Below the pieces are notes generated by a model. The model did no database searches. It was not told the origin of the DNA and saw only the letters and a list, made by a program, of their open reading frames with translations. Below, piece by piece: positions 1 through 6,968 of a DNA stretch of 64,000 nucleotides; position 1 is the stretch's first letter, and each line of letters begins with the position of its first letter. The stretch lies in NCBI GenBank assembly GCA_017303895.1, contig JAFLBF010000010.1, positions 1 through 64,000 on the forward strand. The letters run 5' to 3'. Source of the stretch: Bacteroidota bacterium. GTDB lineage: Bacteria > Bacteroidota > Bacteroidia > 2-12-FULL-35-15. Position numbers and translations under genes: made by a program.

Positions 1-110
1 CCCTGGGTCGCGCGCCCAAGTTCGCGAATCTCGCGCACGCGCGTGCGGATCAACACGCCACCGGTGGTGATCAGCATGATCTCGTCTTCGTCACGCACCA
101 GGCCCCTCCG
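1..110 (-). other. Foreign GC-rich gyrA fragment (assembly chimera)
   Basis: Read on the minus strand, bases 104 to 1 encode a GyrA C-terminal propeller segment: it starts GLVRDEDEIM, continues with an ITTGGVLIRTRVREIRE-like stretch and ends GRATQG. The wording fits proteobacterial GyrA. Base composition is strongly GC-rich, unlike everything after about position 113. The native gyrA of this genome lies at 57063-59630 and differs in sequence. The frame of this fragment also differs from the frame of the gene it interrupts. An assembly or read chimera at a contig edge is the simplest explanation. The junction lies roughly between 104 and 113. Confidence 0.8.
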
Positions 111-1648
111 CCACTTAATTGCATATAATAAGGAGTATAGGATGAATTTATTTTTCCCAGATCAATATCCATGATGGTCGCTTTTTTTGATAATGATACA
201 ACTATACAACGGACATCATTCGCCATTACCAGGCTATCTTTTCCTATCATATAAGCCGATTTACAATCTTTGAAAGGCAACAAATAAGCCACTTCATTGT
301 CGTATGCAATAAAATCGGCATATACCAGAACAATATTATTCTTGTTGGTAGGGTCGTAATTAAATGCTTTGATCCTGTTTCTGTTAATGTGTTTTTCAAA
401 ACTTCTAATTTCACGACTCTGCAATGGCACAAGCGTATAATCAGGCTTTAACTCGTTTCTAAATGCCTTTACCGACTGAGTATTGTAGTCGTTAATCGTT
501 TTATTGCTTTTGTCCTTATCAAAAATAACCTCAGCCAGATCGATCCCTTTTTTTATCGCCAATGTATCACGGCACAAAAATTTATTTTCTTGCTCCAAAT
601 AGTATAATGGATATTCTTTTTTTAGATTAAAATCCAGTAATAATCTGTTTACAATTGGTTTATACTGTGTTTTACCATCTTGTATCACCATTCTAAAGGC
701 ATTCAACTGTTGCTTCAGTTCTTTGGTGGAAAAGCGGGGAGGGCGCATACCATAATAAATAAGTGGTTTGCCATTATTAGCTTCCTCAATAACATATCCC
801 ACATTATCATCCAGTTTACCTCTCAGTATAACTTTTTTTTCTATTTCAGCTGCAATTAGATGCGCTGAATGATCGTAGTTCATATCCTGACTCAAGGTCA
901 TTTTGGCCGGATCGGGAATTTGATATGTTTTGCATGCGGAAATAAAAACATCTCCGTTCTTTTCCTGATCAAAAAATTTATGCGGATGCGGAGTGCCCGG
1001 CTGATAAGAATAGAAAAAATCTTCAAATGTTTTAATCTTTTTATTAGCGCAATCAATGATAAAAGCTGTACTGATCCTTGCATTTACTTTTTTACCATTT
1101 ACTTTTTTTTCTCCCGGTATGGAGTAGCTTCCCACGATAGTTTTTGAATCTAACATGTATCCCAGAGAATAAGAAGCTTTAAAAAGATTTATGCCTTTCA
1201 ATCCATCCGGATAATAATCAGCGGCATTTAAAAGCGTTTTTATTTCCATCGTATTCATATCCAATTCAGTCACATAGATATCGCTGCCATCTTTTTTGAT
1301 CTCTCCTTCCCATACTTTTATGAGTCGCTTATCCATAAGCTTATAGCCATCCAGCACTTCAAAATACGAATCATTCATTTTTTTGCTTTTGATCAATTTG
1401 TTTTTGCTCACATCGATCATCACTAAATAGGTGGCTTCACTTCCCGGTTTCTTACAATACATATCAAAAAGCACAGTGTCTTTATTGATATGAATATGTT
1501 TTCTAATGATAGGATCATTTCCATTACATAATGATCCCACATCGAGAACATCCACCATAAAGTGGCTATTAGGAAGTTCTGACTTTTTTTGTCCAAAAAT
1601 GGAGAAGGAAAACTGTGTGAGCAGAAGGAATAAGGCTATTTTTTTCAT
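71..1648 (-). CDS. Secreted hypothetical protein, 3' end lost in chimeric junction
   Basis: A Sec signal peptide is visible (MKKIALFLLLTQFSFSIFGQ), followed by about 500 residues without a domain I recognise. The alternation of short hydrophobic strands and polar turns suggests a beta-rich exported protein, possibly a propeller, but this is only an impression. The native frame is trustworthy from 1648 down to about 113. The last dozen residues (after QLSGG) and the stop codon at 71 come from the foreign GC-rich sequence. The true C-terminus is therefore missing and the apparent 525-residue length is artificial. It is transcribed alone, with a repeat-bearing intergenic region upstream. Confidence 0.6.
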   Translation of the reverse strand: MKKIALFLLLTQFSFSIFGQKKSELPNSHFMVDVLDVGSLCNGNDPIIRKHIHINKDTVLFDMYCKKPGSEATYLVMIDVSKNKLIKSKKMNDSYFEVLDGYKLMDKRLIKVWEGEIKKDGSDIYVTELDMNTMEIKTLLNAADYYPDGLKGINLFKASYSLGYMLDSKTIVGSYSIPGEKKVNGKKVNARISTAFIIDCANKKIKTFEDFFYSYQPGTPHPHKFFDQEKNGDVFISACKTYQIPDPAKMTLSQDMNYDHSAHLIAAEIEKKVILRGKLDDNVGYVIEEANNGKPLIYYGMRPPRFSTKELKQQLNAFRMVIQDGKTQYKPIVNRLLLDFNLKKEYPLYYLEQENKFLCRDTLAIKKGIDLAEVIFDKDKSNKTINDYNTQSVKAFRNELKPDYTLVPLQSREIRSFEKHINRNRIKAFNYDPTNKNNIVLVYADFIAYDNEVAYLLPFKDCKSAYMIGKDSLVMANDVRCIVVSLSKKATIMDIDLGKINSSYTPYYMQLSGGGAWCVTKTRSC

Positions 1649-1980
1649 ACCATGTTCAATTTATTCAAAAATAAAAAAACATTCCGTTCTGAAAAAAAGT
1701 TTGACAGCCGTATTTTTAAAAAACTTACTCTTTTATTCCTTCCCGGTGATAACACTTACAAGGGCAATGTGTGGGGATTTTTGGATTAAGGATTAAGAAT
1801 GAGATGGTACTTACAATTTTACTCTTATATAAGCTCTTTGGTGTGTTAGCCTTTGCAGGTGTTATCACCTGCAAGTCGGGCAAACGTCTTACTACTTTCT
1901 ACCGGATACTTTCTACTTGTATTACACCAACAAGGCCCGGAGTAGGATCAATTATCCTGATACTTAATACCTGATACTTA
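1649..1980. repeat. Intergenic region with GGTG-TTAT-CACC hairpin repeats
   Basis: There is no gene in these 332 bases. A perfect hairpin occupies 1853-1874: stem TTGCAGGTG, loop TTAT, stem CACCTGCAA. A degenerate copy of the core (GGTGATAACACT) is at 1745-1756. The end of the region carries short reiterated words of the type 'tgatactta.tacct' (about 1955-1985). The same words and the same hairpin family occur at 12050-12200, so this is a dispersed small repeat family rather than a gene-specific terminator. Confidence 0.6.
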
Positions 1981-2943
1981 CTACTTCATCTGACCCATAA
2001 AGAAATAGATCACATCTAAATTCACTTTGGAAGTTGTCCAATGCCCGATGTTCTCATAAGTTTTAAAAACTGGCTGGATGCCATTGGCTTTATACAATTC
2101 CTGACATTTGATATATCGCGTCTGCACCGTACTTCCGATGTGTGTATTGATGATCTTCCGTTCTGTTTCTGAATAAGCATCATCAAACTGCACGGCATCA
2201 TTATCATCCAGCTGACCCATGTAAATGTATTGTGGAATGTTTTGATATGCCTGTAGGTTAAATTCCTTTCCAAACAATGTATTCATATCAGCAATGCCGA
2301 TGGGGTAGAGGAGTGGTGTTTTATTTAATTCCTTTAATGGTAAGATCAATTCCCCGTTGAAGCCTCCAATGGCCAATGCCTGGATCTTCTCGGGATGAAG
2401 AAAAGAAAAGCGGTTGGTAAAGGTGCCGGAAGCCGAAAAGCCACTCATAAAGAATTTAGCTTTGACAGGCACATTCATACTTGCCAATATCTTTTTAGCA
2501 TCATCCACCATGGCTAATAACTGCAAGTCGAGGCGGTGGAGGGCAGGTGTTTTTTCTTCCATCACATCTCTGTCCAGCGCATGAGTGTAAGTAAGTTCTT
2601 TGGAAGCAGGACGGGGAAACACAGGAACCAATAAAGGGATCTTGAGTTCTGTAGAAATATTATTACCCACGGAGCTGACCGATGCCAAAGCAATGGCATG
2701 TTTTTCATGTACTTCCATACTATCGGTTACTTTCCCGGTATTGTTAGGTTCCACCAACAGAAACAACTCTTTATTGCGGAGCATTCCTTTGGGGATGAAT
2801 AAGATATAATCATTGTGAAAACCCTTTTCAGGTGCTTTATGAATTAGCAATACACTGTCCGTTTTAAAGGTTTCTGTACTTCCGTTTTGAGCCGAAAGCA
2901 AAGTACCACAAACCAGGAAAAGAAAAAGAAACAAATGACGCAT
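1981..2943 (-). CDS. Secreted alpha/beta-hydrolase (esterase-like)
   Basis: The 320-residue protein starts with a signal peptide (MRHLFLFLFLVCGTLLSAQ), so it probably acts in the periplasm or outside the cell. A nucleophile elbow GFSASG lies near residue 170. Plausible partners of a Ser-Asp-His triad are the acidic stretch GQLDDND near 240 and the His of NIGHW near 306. The order and spacing fit the alpha/beta-hydrolase fold, in the neighbourhood of polyhydroxybutyrate-depolymerase-like or peptidase S9-like esterases. The substrate cannot be told from sequence. It is a single gene with no partner on either side. Confidence 0.65.
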   Translation of the reverse strand: MRHLFLFLFLVCGTLLSAQNGSTETFKTDSVLLIHKAPEKGFHNDYILFIPKGMLRNKELFLLVEPNNTGKVTDSMEVHEKHAIALASVSSVGNNISTELKIPLLVPVFPRPASKELTYTHALDRDVMEEKTPALHRLDLQLLAMVDDAKKILASMNVPVKAKFFMSGFSASGTFTNRFSFLHPEKIQALAIGGFNGELILPLKELNKTPLLYPIGIADMNTLFGKEFNLQAYQNIPQYIYMGQLDDNDAVQFDDAYSETERKIINTHIGSTVQTRYIKCQELYKANGIQPVFKTYENIGHWTTSKVNLDVIYFFMGQMK

Positions 2944-3059
2944 GGAAAATTATTTTACCATGTGACGATGGAGGGAGGGAATTGTTACAATGCGGTGATT
3001 AAAGTTATATAAAGTTGTCTGTGTTATATGAATCCCAATCTCTGAAAATATATAATATA

Positions 3060-3914
3060 TTATAAAGATTTTTTCTTTCCAATAATTGCCTTATACGCTA
3101 CCGGTTTTAAACTTCCTTTCGTTTTTAAATCTTTAATTGGGTTTTTTATAATATGCAATACCATTCCCTTTTTTTTAGAAAGGTCAGATATATGAACAAA
3201 ATATAAAAAAGCATTATCACCTAATTGCTCGAGTGTTTTGTACTCATTTTCAGTTATAAAAAACTCTAGCGATTTATTAAGTGATGATTTGACCTCGATA
3301 AATCGATTTTCTTCAATTAAAGAACAACATATATCAAATCCAGCACTTGAGTTGATTTTAGACGTGTGTTCAATATAGTTTTTTGCATTCTTTACTCCAC
3401 AACTTCTTAATCTATTAAGTTCGTAATCTATGGCAATCTGTTCTCCAATAAAACCAATTTCTCTTTGTAATTGTAATTTTTCTTCAAGAGCTTTTGGGTC
3501 AATAAATTTTGATCTTTTATGTTTTTCTTCTCTTGACTGAAGAATAGTGATAAAGGATGCATTTTCAATTGTGTAATTTGGATGAAACTTAAGAATCCAT
3601 TTATCAAATGCTTTTCTTACTTCGCTATCTATTTTTTGTCTTGAAATCCACCCTCTTCCAACAGTTTTAGCAATATGTTTTTGTGTATTTCCTCCGTTGG
3701 TTTTATATCTATAATTAGTTATGTATTCTTCAACGGTTATATTTTTGAATGCGCAAAATTTAGAAAGGCCGAAATAATGCTGATTTTTATTTTTTATATG
3801 TACAAAGTATCTAGGTGCATTTCCAATAGTCGCTTTCCAGAATTCCGGTTTGTCAAAAAACTCGACAACGGATTGAATCAATTCTAACTCATTTTCAATA
3901 AACTTATAGCCCAT
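3060..3914 (-). CDS. DUF3883-type protein, PD-(D/E)XK nuclease-like
   Basis: The C-terminal half (about residues 165-270) has the look of DUF3883: a conserved helix (GFIGEQIAIDYE), then AGFDICCSL..FIEVKSS, which provides the D...ExK signature of PD-(D/E)XK nucleases, followed by an ENEYKTLEQLGD helix and a YFVHI strand. DUF3883 domains are known mostly from restriction and other defence loci. The N-terminal ~150 residues are unrecognised and basic. The gene is AT-rich and sits at one end of the accessory island with the two OLD-like genes. Nuclease activity and a defence role are inference from family and context. Confidence 0.6.
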   Translation of the reverse strand: MGYKFIENELELIQSVVEFFDKPEFWKATIGNAPRYFVHIKNKNQHYFGLSKFCAFKNITVEEYITNYRYKTNGGNTQKHIAKTVGRGWISRQKIDSEVRKAFDKWILKFHPNYTIENASFITILQSREEKHKRSKFIDPKALEEKLQLQREIGFIGEQIAIDYELNRLRSCGVKNAKNYIEHTSKINSSAGFDICCSLIEENRFIEVKSSLNKSLEFFITENEYKTLEQLGDNAFLYFVHISDLSKKKGMVLHIIKNPIKDLKTKGSLKPVAYKAIIGKKKSL

Positions 3915-3993
3915 TTCTAGATTTTTTTGATTTTGAATATATTATTGTCTTGGGCAAATTGTGTTTGTACACTTTTGAAACTGTAAACTATCA

Positions 3994-4061
3994 ATTAGCA
4001 CCAACATTGATAAATTGCTCAAATGTTTCTATTCGCACTGTAAAATCCGTATTAGGTGCAG
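3994..4061 (-). other. attC-like site following the OLD-like gene (candidate)
   Basis: In the plus orientation this stretch reads TTAGCACC, then GCTCAAATGTTTCTATT, GCACTGTAAAATCCG and ATTAGGTGC. The middle words recur in the better preserved site at 6859-6964 (GCATAAATGTTT, then GCACTGAACCCG), so the two are related. The box ATTAGGTGC (4051-4059) can pair with GCGTCTAAC (5588-5596), which lies just before the start codon of the same gene; eight of nine positions pair if G-T is allowed. That first-bases/last-box relation is what an integron cassette would show. The site is degenerate and the call is tentative. Confidence 0.4.
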
Positions 4062-5576
4062 TTATTTGTTCAGTTCTTTGCTAATTTCTTTAAGCCTTTC
4101 TATTACTTCTTTAGCACTTTCCTTAAATTTGTTTTTTGCATTATTCTCATCTTCATGTATCCAAACTTTTACTTCTTCAATCAGTTCTTTTTTTGCCTGT
4201 CTGCGTTTATACTTATCTTTGATGGCAATCACCATATCAACTTTTTCTTGAAACTCTGCAGGTAAATACTTCTCGAAGTCATGTTCAGAAAACTGACTAA
4301 AATTTGATTCGTTCCATCCAGATTTTGAGTATTTGTCGCGCATTCGATTAATTATATTTTGCTCTTCGCTACCAGCATCAATAATTACCCATACTTTATT
4401 TTTATATGTTGGTGCCATGTGAAGAAAAATAAATAATCGGTCGAAGTCATCAAATTTCGGGATAATAGATGATGTTCCTCCAGCAGAAAAAGTTCTTAGT
4501 TTGTTTTTAAGTGGTTTTACGAACCAATCTATTAGATAATCTCTAATTATTATCTCAGCCGATGATTCTTCTAGGAATAACCATCCTTTCCATAAGTCAA
4601 AATCAAAAAAGTCATAGCCTAAATCCTCAAGCACTTGCCGTCTTGATTCTGGGCTTTCAGGCACTTCGTTAATTTTTGATACAAATAAATTTTGACGTCC
4701 TGTGTCCCTAAAATCATTTGTTACATTAAAAACCTTTGCGCCTTCGACTCCACCCAAATATTTCATGACAATGTTAGAATGTGTCGAAACAAAGAATTGA
4801 TTAGAATTGGACTTGTCTATTATTAATTTTAAAAGTGCTTTGAGTGCTTTTGGGTGAATATCGTTTTCTGGTTCTTCAATCAGAAATATTCTATCTTCAG
4901 CAACACAAAGGTCAGTTATTAGCCCCAAAATATTAGCGACCCCTTCGCCCATTGCTGTTAAAGGGATGTGTTCCAAGTTGTGCACGAAATAAACTGCTTG
5001 TTTGCCATTTCCCTTAGCTAACGTTGATACTTCAAATCCTAAAATTGAGTTACAAGCTTCTACATACTGTTTATTACCAGGCTGAAATTGAGGTGTTACA
5101 AGTCTATCAACTTTAGAATACAAATTTGTAAAATTACCTGCTACAGAATTTGCATTTTGTTCGTTTATAGCGTCAACGTAATTAACCGCCTTTCTTTTTG
5201 ATAGGTATGGGTAAATTAAATTGTTAGGTTCCTGTTCAGGTATTTGATTTAGTCCACCGGTTTGAGAACCATTATTCATTCCGTAAAGTCGTTGGTTATT
5301 CGCCAAATTAAAAATCAATCTATTGTATGTATTATTGGACGGAATGAGCTGTAGGTGATTTCCTTTGTAGTATAGTTCAATTTTACCTTGAGTTTGTCCG
5401 ATTGTTATATCGTTTCGATTCAGGACCTGTCGTTGAAACTGAAAAATTGAATTAAGAATTGTTGATTTTCCAGCATTATTGGGTCCTATAAAAATGTTTA
5501 TTGAATCGGAAAAGTCTGTCTTAGGAATTCTTTGAAATCCACGAACATTTTCGATTTCTATTGCTGTTATTTTCAT
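4062..5576 (-). CDS. OLD-family-like ATPase with degenerate TOPRIM domain
   Basis: This is a 504-residue SMC/ABC-type ATPase: Walker A GPNNAGKST at residues 31-39, Walker B IFLIEEPENDIHP near 235, and an H-loop STHSN near 270. The C-terminal part begins with LFLEESSAEIII (TOPRIM first strand with Glu) and contains VWVIIDAG where active OLD nucleases have D-x-D; here the second Asp is Gly. It then ends in a Lys/Glu-rich helix. OLD proteins are ATP-dependent nucleases linked to phage interference. The missing metal-binding residue makes nuclease activity doubtful. No UvrD helicase (GajB) or other partner is adjacent. The gene sits alone in an attC-flanked unit. Confidence 0.7.
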   Translation of the reverse strand: MKITAIEIENVRGFQRIPKTDFSDSINIFIGPNNAGKSTILNSIFQFQRQVLNRNDITIGQTQGKIELYYKGNHLQLIPSNNTYNRLIFNLANNQRLYGMNNGSQTGGLNQIPEQEPNNLIYPYLSKRKAVNYVDAINEQNANSVAGNFTNLYSKVDRLVTPQFQPGNKQYVEACNSILGFEVSTLAKGNGKQAVYFVHNLEHIPLTAMGEGVANILGLITDLCVAEDRIFLIEEPENDIHPKALKALLKLIIDKSNSNQFFVSTHSNIVMKYLGGVEGAKVFNVTNDFRDTGRQNLFVSKINEVPESPESRRQVLEDLGYDFFDFDLWKGWLFLEESSAEIIIRDYLIDWFVKPLKNKLRTFSAGGTSSIIPKFDDFDRLFIFLHMAPTYKNKVWVIIDAGSEEQNIINRMRDKYSKSGWNESNFSQFSEHDFEKYLPAEFQEKVDMVIAIKDKYKRRQAKKELIEEVKVWIHEDENNAKNKFKESAKEVIERLKEISKELNK

Positions 5577-5587
5577 CTTTTATAATT

Positions 5588-5603
5588 GCGTCTAACGTTT
5601 TGC
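5588..5603 (-). other. Left half of an attC-like site, cut by the IS110 element
   Basis: GCGTCTAAC (5588-5596) followed by GTTTTGC reads, on the minus strand, as a core box GTTAGAC (GTTRRRY type) 14 bases before the ATG of the OLD-like gene. The stretch CTAACGTTTTGC (5592-5603) can pair with GCCAAAC-AGCT-GTTAG at 6944-6959 on the other side of the IS, with AGCT extrahelical. Removing the IS would join this half to 6861 and restore one long imperfect hairpin. Confidence 0.5.
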
Positions 5604-5639
5604 CTTTAGTTTGTATTTTAATTAAATATACAATAAATT

Positions 5640-5790
5640 AACTGAAAAGGAAACGGGTGAACTATAACGTTTTGTAGGTGTAGAGACCTAAAAGCTGCAT
5701 AAGTCCCGTTTCCTTCCTCAGACTTGTAAGAGCTAATTGGAATGATAGGCTTTAAGGCCTGCTAAAGGCAATCGCAAAACAAGTTTTTTA
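5640..5790 (+). ncRNA. Candidate IS110 bridge RNA with readable guides
   Basis: Two stem-loops lie between the left end and the transposase. The first is closed by an 11-bp perfect stem (AAGGAAACGGG 5647-5657 with 5705-5715) and contains a small inner hairpin (5675-5690). Inside it, TAACGTTTTG (5665-5674) is identical to the left target flank (5593-5602), and AAGCTGCA (5692-5699) is the complement of the right target flank TGCAGCTT (6859-6866). The second loop contains TTGGAATG (5737-5744), identical to the right end of the element (6853-6860 region), an AGGC/GCCT hairpin, and CTAAAGGCA (5762-5770), complementary to the left end TGCCTTTAG (5601-5609). This is the target-loop then donor-loop layout described for IS110 bridge RNAs. 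RNA ends are estimated. Confidence 0.75.
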
Positions 5791-5810
5791 TTTACCTTAA
5801 AAACAAAGTT

Positions 5811-6401
5811 ATGGAAAAAATTACAGAACAAAAACGGTTTACAGAAAGTGTTGGAATTGATGTTTCAAAACTTACAATCGATGTTTTTCTTTACAACAAA
5901 AAGAGTCATCGCCAATTTGCTAATACCCCCAAAGGGTTTTTACTTATGCAAAAATGGATAACATTTGAAGTAGGTAGTTTGAACGATTTAATTTATTGCT
6001 TTGAGCACACAGGTTGGTATTGCATCCTATTAAGTCATTTTTTACACGAACAGTCCTTGTTTTATTGTTGTATCAATCCGTTAGAACTGAAGCGTTCAAT
6101 GGGCTTTAAAAGAGGAAAAACTGACAAAACAGACTCCTATGAGATTGCTCGATTTTCCTGGTTAAGAAAAGAGGAATTAAATCCTTCTGTTCCAATGTCA
6201 TTAAAGTTAATTGAGCTTCAACGACTAATGAGTGTTCGAGAACAATTTGTAAAGCAATGTACGGCATTGAAAAACCTGGAAAAAGGATTGCTTGTTACAA
6301 TTGAAAAACTGACATCAGATATTGGACTTAAATTAATTCGACAATCGATTCAACAGTTAGAGCATCAAGTGAGTAAAGTAGAAAGGCGATGGAAGAATTA
6401 A
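5811..6401 (+). CDS. IS110-family transposase, N-terminal part (frameshifted)
   Basis: This 196-residue frame carries the RuvC-like DEDD catalytic domain of IS110 recombinases: Asp in VGIDVSK (near residue 17), Glu in CFEHTGWY (near 65) and the Asp pair in GKTDKTDSYEIA (near 107). A coiled-coil-prone helix follows. The frame ends early at 6401 because one base appears to be missing in the A-run around 6382-6384. With one extra A the reading continues VEKAMEELI into the next frame. There is no canonical slippery heptamer at this point, so programmed frameshifting is unlikely. Confidence 0.8.
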   Translation: MEKITEQKRFTESVGIDVSKLTIDVFLYNKKSHRQFANTPKGFLLMQKWITFEVGSLNDLIYCFEHTGWYCILLSHFLHEQSLFYCCINPLELKRSMGFKRGKTDKTDSYEIARFSWLRKEELNPSVPMSLKLIELQRLMSVREQFVKQCTALKNLEKGLLVTIEKLTSDIGLKLIRQSIQQLEHQVSKVERRWKN

Positions 6402-6823
6402 TAAAGCAGGAACCTGAAATGAAAACCAATTACAAATTAAGCAAAAGTGTAAAAGGAGTTGGTAAAATCCTTGCTATACAAATGATTCTGCATACACATA
6501 ACTATAGTCGTTTTGCAGAGTGGCGTCAGTTCTCGGCCTATTGTGGACTTGTTCCATATCCATTTCAATCAGGAACGAGTATCAATGGAAGGAGGAAAAT
6601 TCATGCAATAAGCGATGTTAAAATGAAAAGTCTATTATCATTGTCGGCAATTAGTGCGATACAACACGATTCGGAATTAAAACACTATTATCAAAAACGA
6701 GTAGAAGAAGGCAAACCTAAAATGGTAGCATTAAATATTATTAGAAACAAAATAGTGTCTAGAATTTTTGCAACAGTTAAACGAGGAACTCCATTTTTGG
6801 AACTAGCCAAATTTGCAGCTTAA
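6389..6823 (+). CDS. IS110-family transposase, C-terminal part (frameshifted)
   Basis: This frame (144 residues) holds the second IS110 domain (transposase_20 / IS116-IS110-IS902 type): the helix-hairpin-helix-like SVKGVGKILAIQMI, then FSAYCGLVPYPFQSGTSI, where the Ser of QSGTS sits where the nucleophilic serine of this family is expected, followed by the GRRKIHAISD helix. Joined to the preceding frame, the protein would be about 338 residues, the normal IS110 size. The apparent ATG at 6389 is internal to the real gene. The copy is inactive unless the missing base is an error. Confidence 0.8.
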   Translation: MEELIKQEPEMKTNYKLSKSVKGVGKILAIQMILHTHNYSRFAEWRQFSAYCGLVPYPFQSGTSINGRRKIHAISDVKMKSLLSLSAISAIQHDSELKHYYQKRVEEGKPKMVALNIIRNKIVSRIFATVKRGTPFLELAKFAA

Positions 6824-6858
6824 AATAATTGACAAAAAACTTGTTTTTGATCTTGGAA

Positions 6859-6964
6859 TGCAGCTTGCCGAAGTGGCGGATTTAGAAGCATAAATGTTTA
6901 TAAAAAAAACGAATGTTCAATTTAGCACTGAACCCGCCATTTTGCCAAACAGCTGTTAGCACTC
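6859..6964 (-). other. attC-like imperfect hairpin after the second OLD-like gene
   Basis: CAGCTTGCCGAAGTGGCGG (6861-6879) and its partner CCCGCCATTTTGCC..CAGCTG (6933-6955) form a long imperfect stem with a few unpaired bases on one arm and a loop of about 50 bases. The outer box GTTAGCACTC (6955-6964) lies five bases from the stop codon of the gene at 6969-8438. The same box occurs inverted as GAGTGCTAAC just before that gene's start (8465-8474). The layout resembles an integron attC site. The outer left arm is on the far side of the IS110 element (5588-5603). No integrase gene is in the window. Confidence 0.55.
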
Positions 6965-6968
6965 GTTT

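Larger units (their letters stand above)
5603..6860 (+). mobile_element. IS110-family insertion sequence (about 1258 bp)
   Basis: The ends were placed from the junctions. The left junction reads TAACGTTT-TG-CCTTTAG and the right junction TTGGAA-TG-CAGCTT, so both share TG (or TGC). There are no terminal inverted repeats and no longer target duplication, as is normal for IS110. The element holds about 205 bases of structured non-coding DNA, the transposase frame (broken at about 6383) and a short right end. It lies opposite in direction to its neighbours, inside an attC-like site. Guide sequences in its non-coding RNA independently support the placed boundaries. Confidence 0.8.

Noticed and set aside
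1771-1974. Small plus-strand frame in the 1649-1980 gap
   Set aside because: It runs across the hairpin repeat and the reiterated words, and has no start signal or protein-like pattern.
5811-6823. Programmed -1 frameshifting in the IS110 transposase
   Set aside because: IS110 transposases are normally a single frame, and the break lies at GTAGAAAGG, which is not a slippery heptamer and has no downstream hairpin that I can see.
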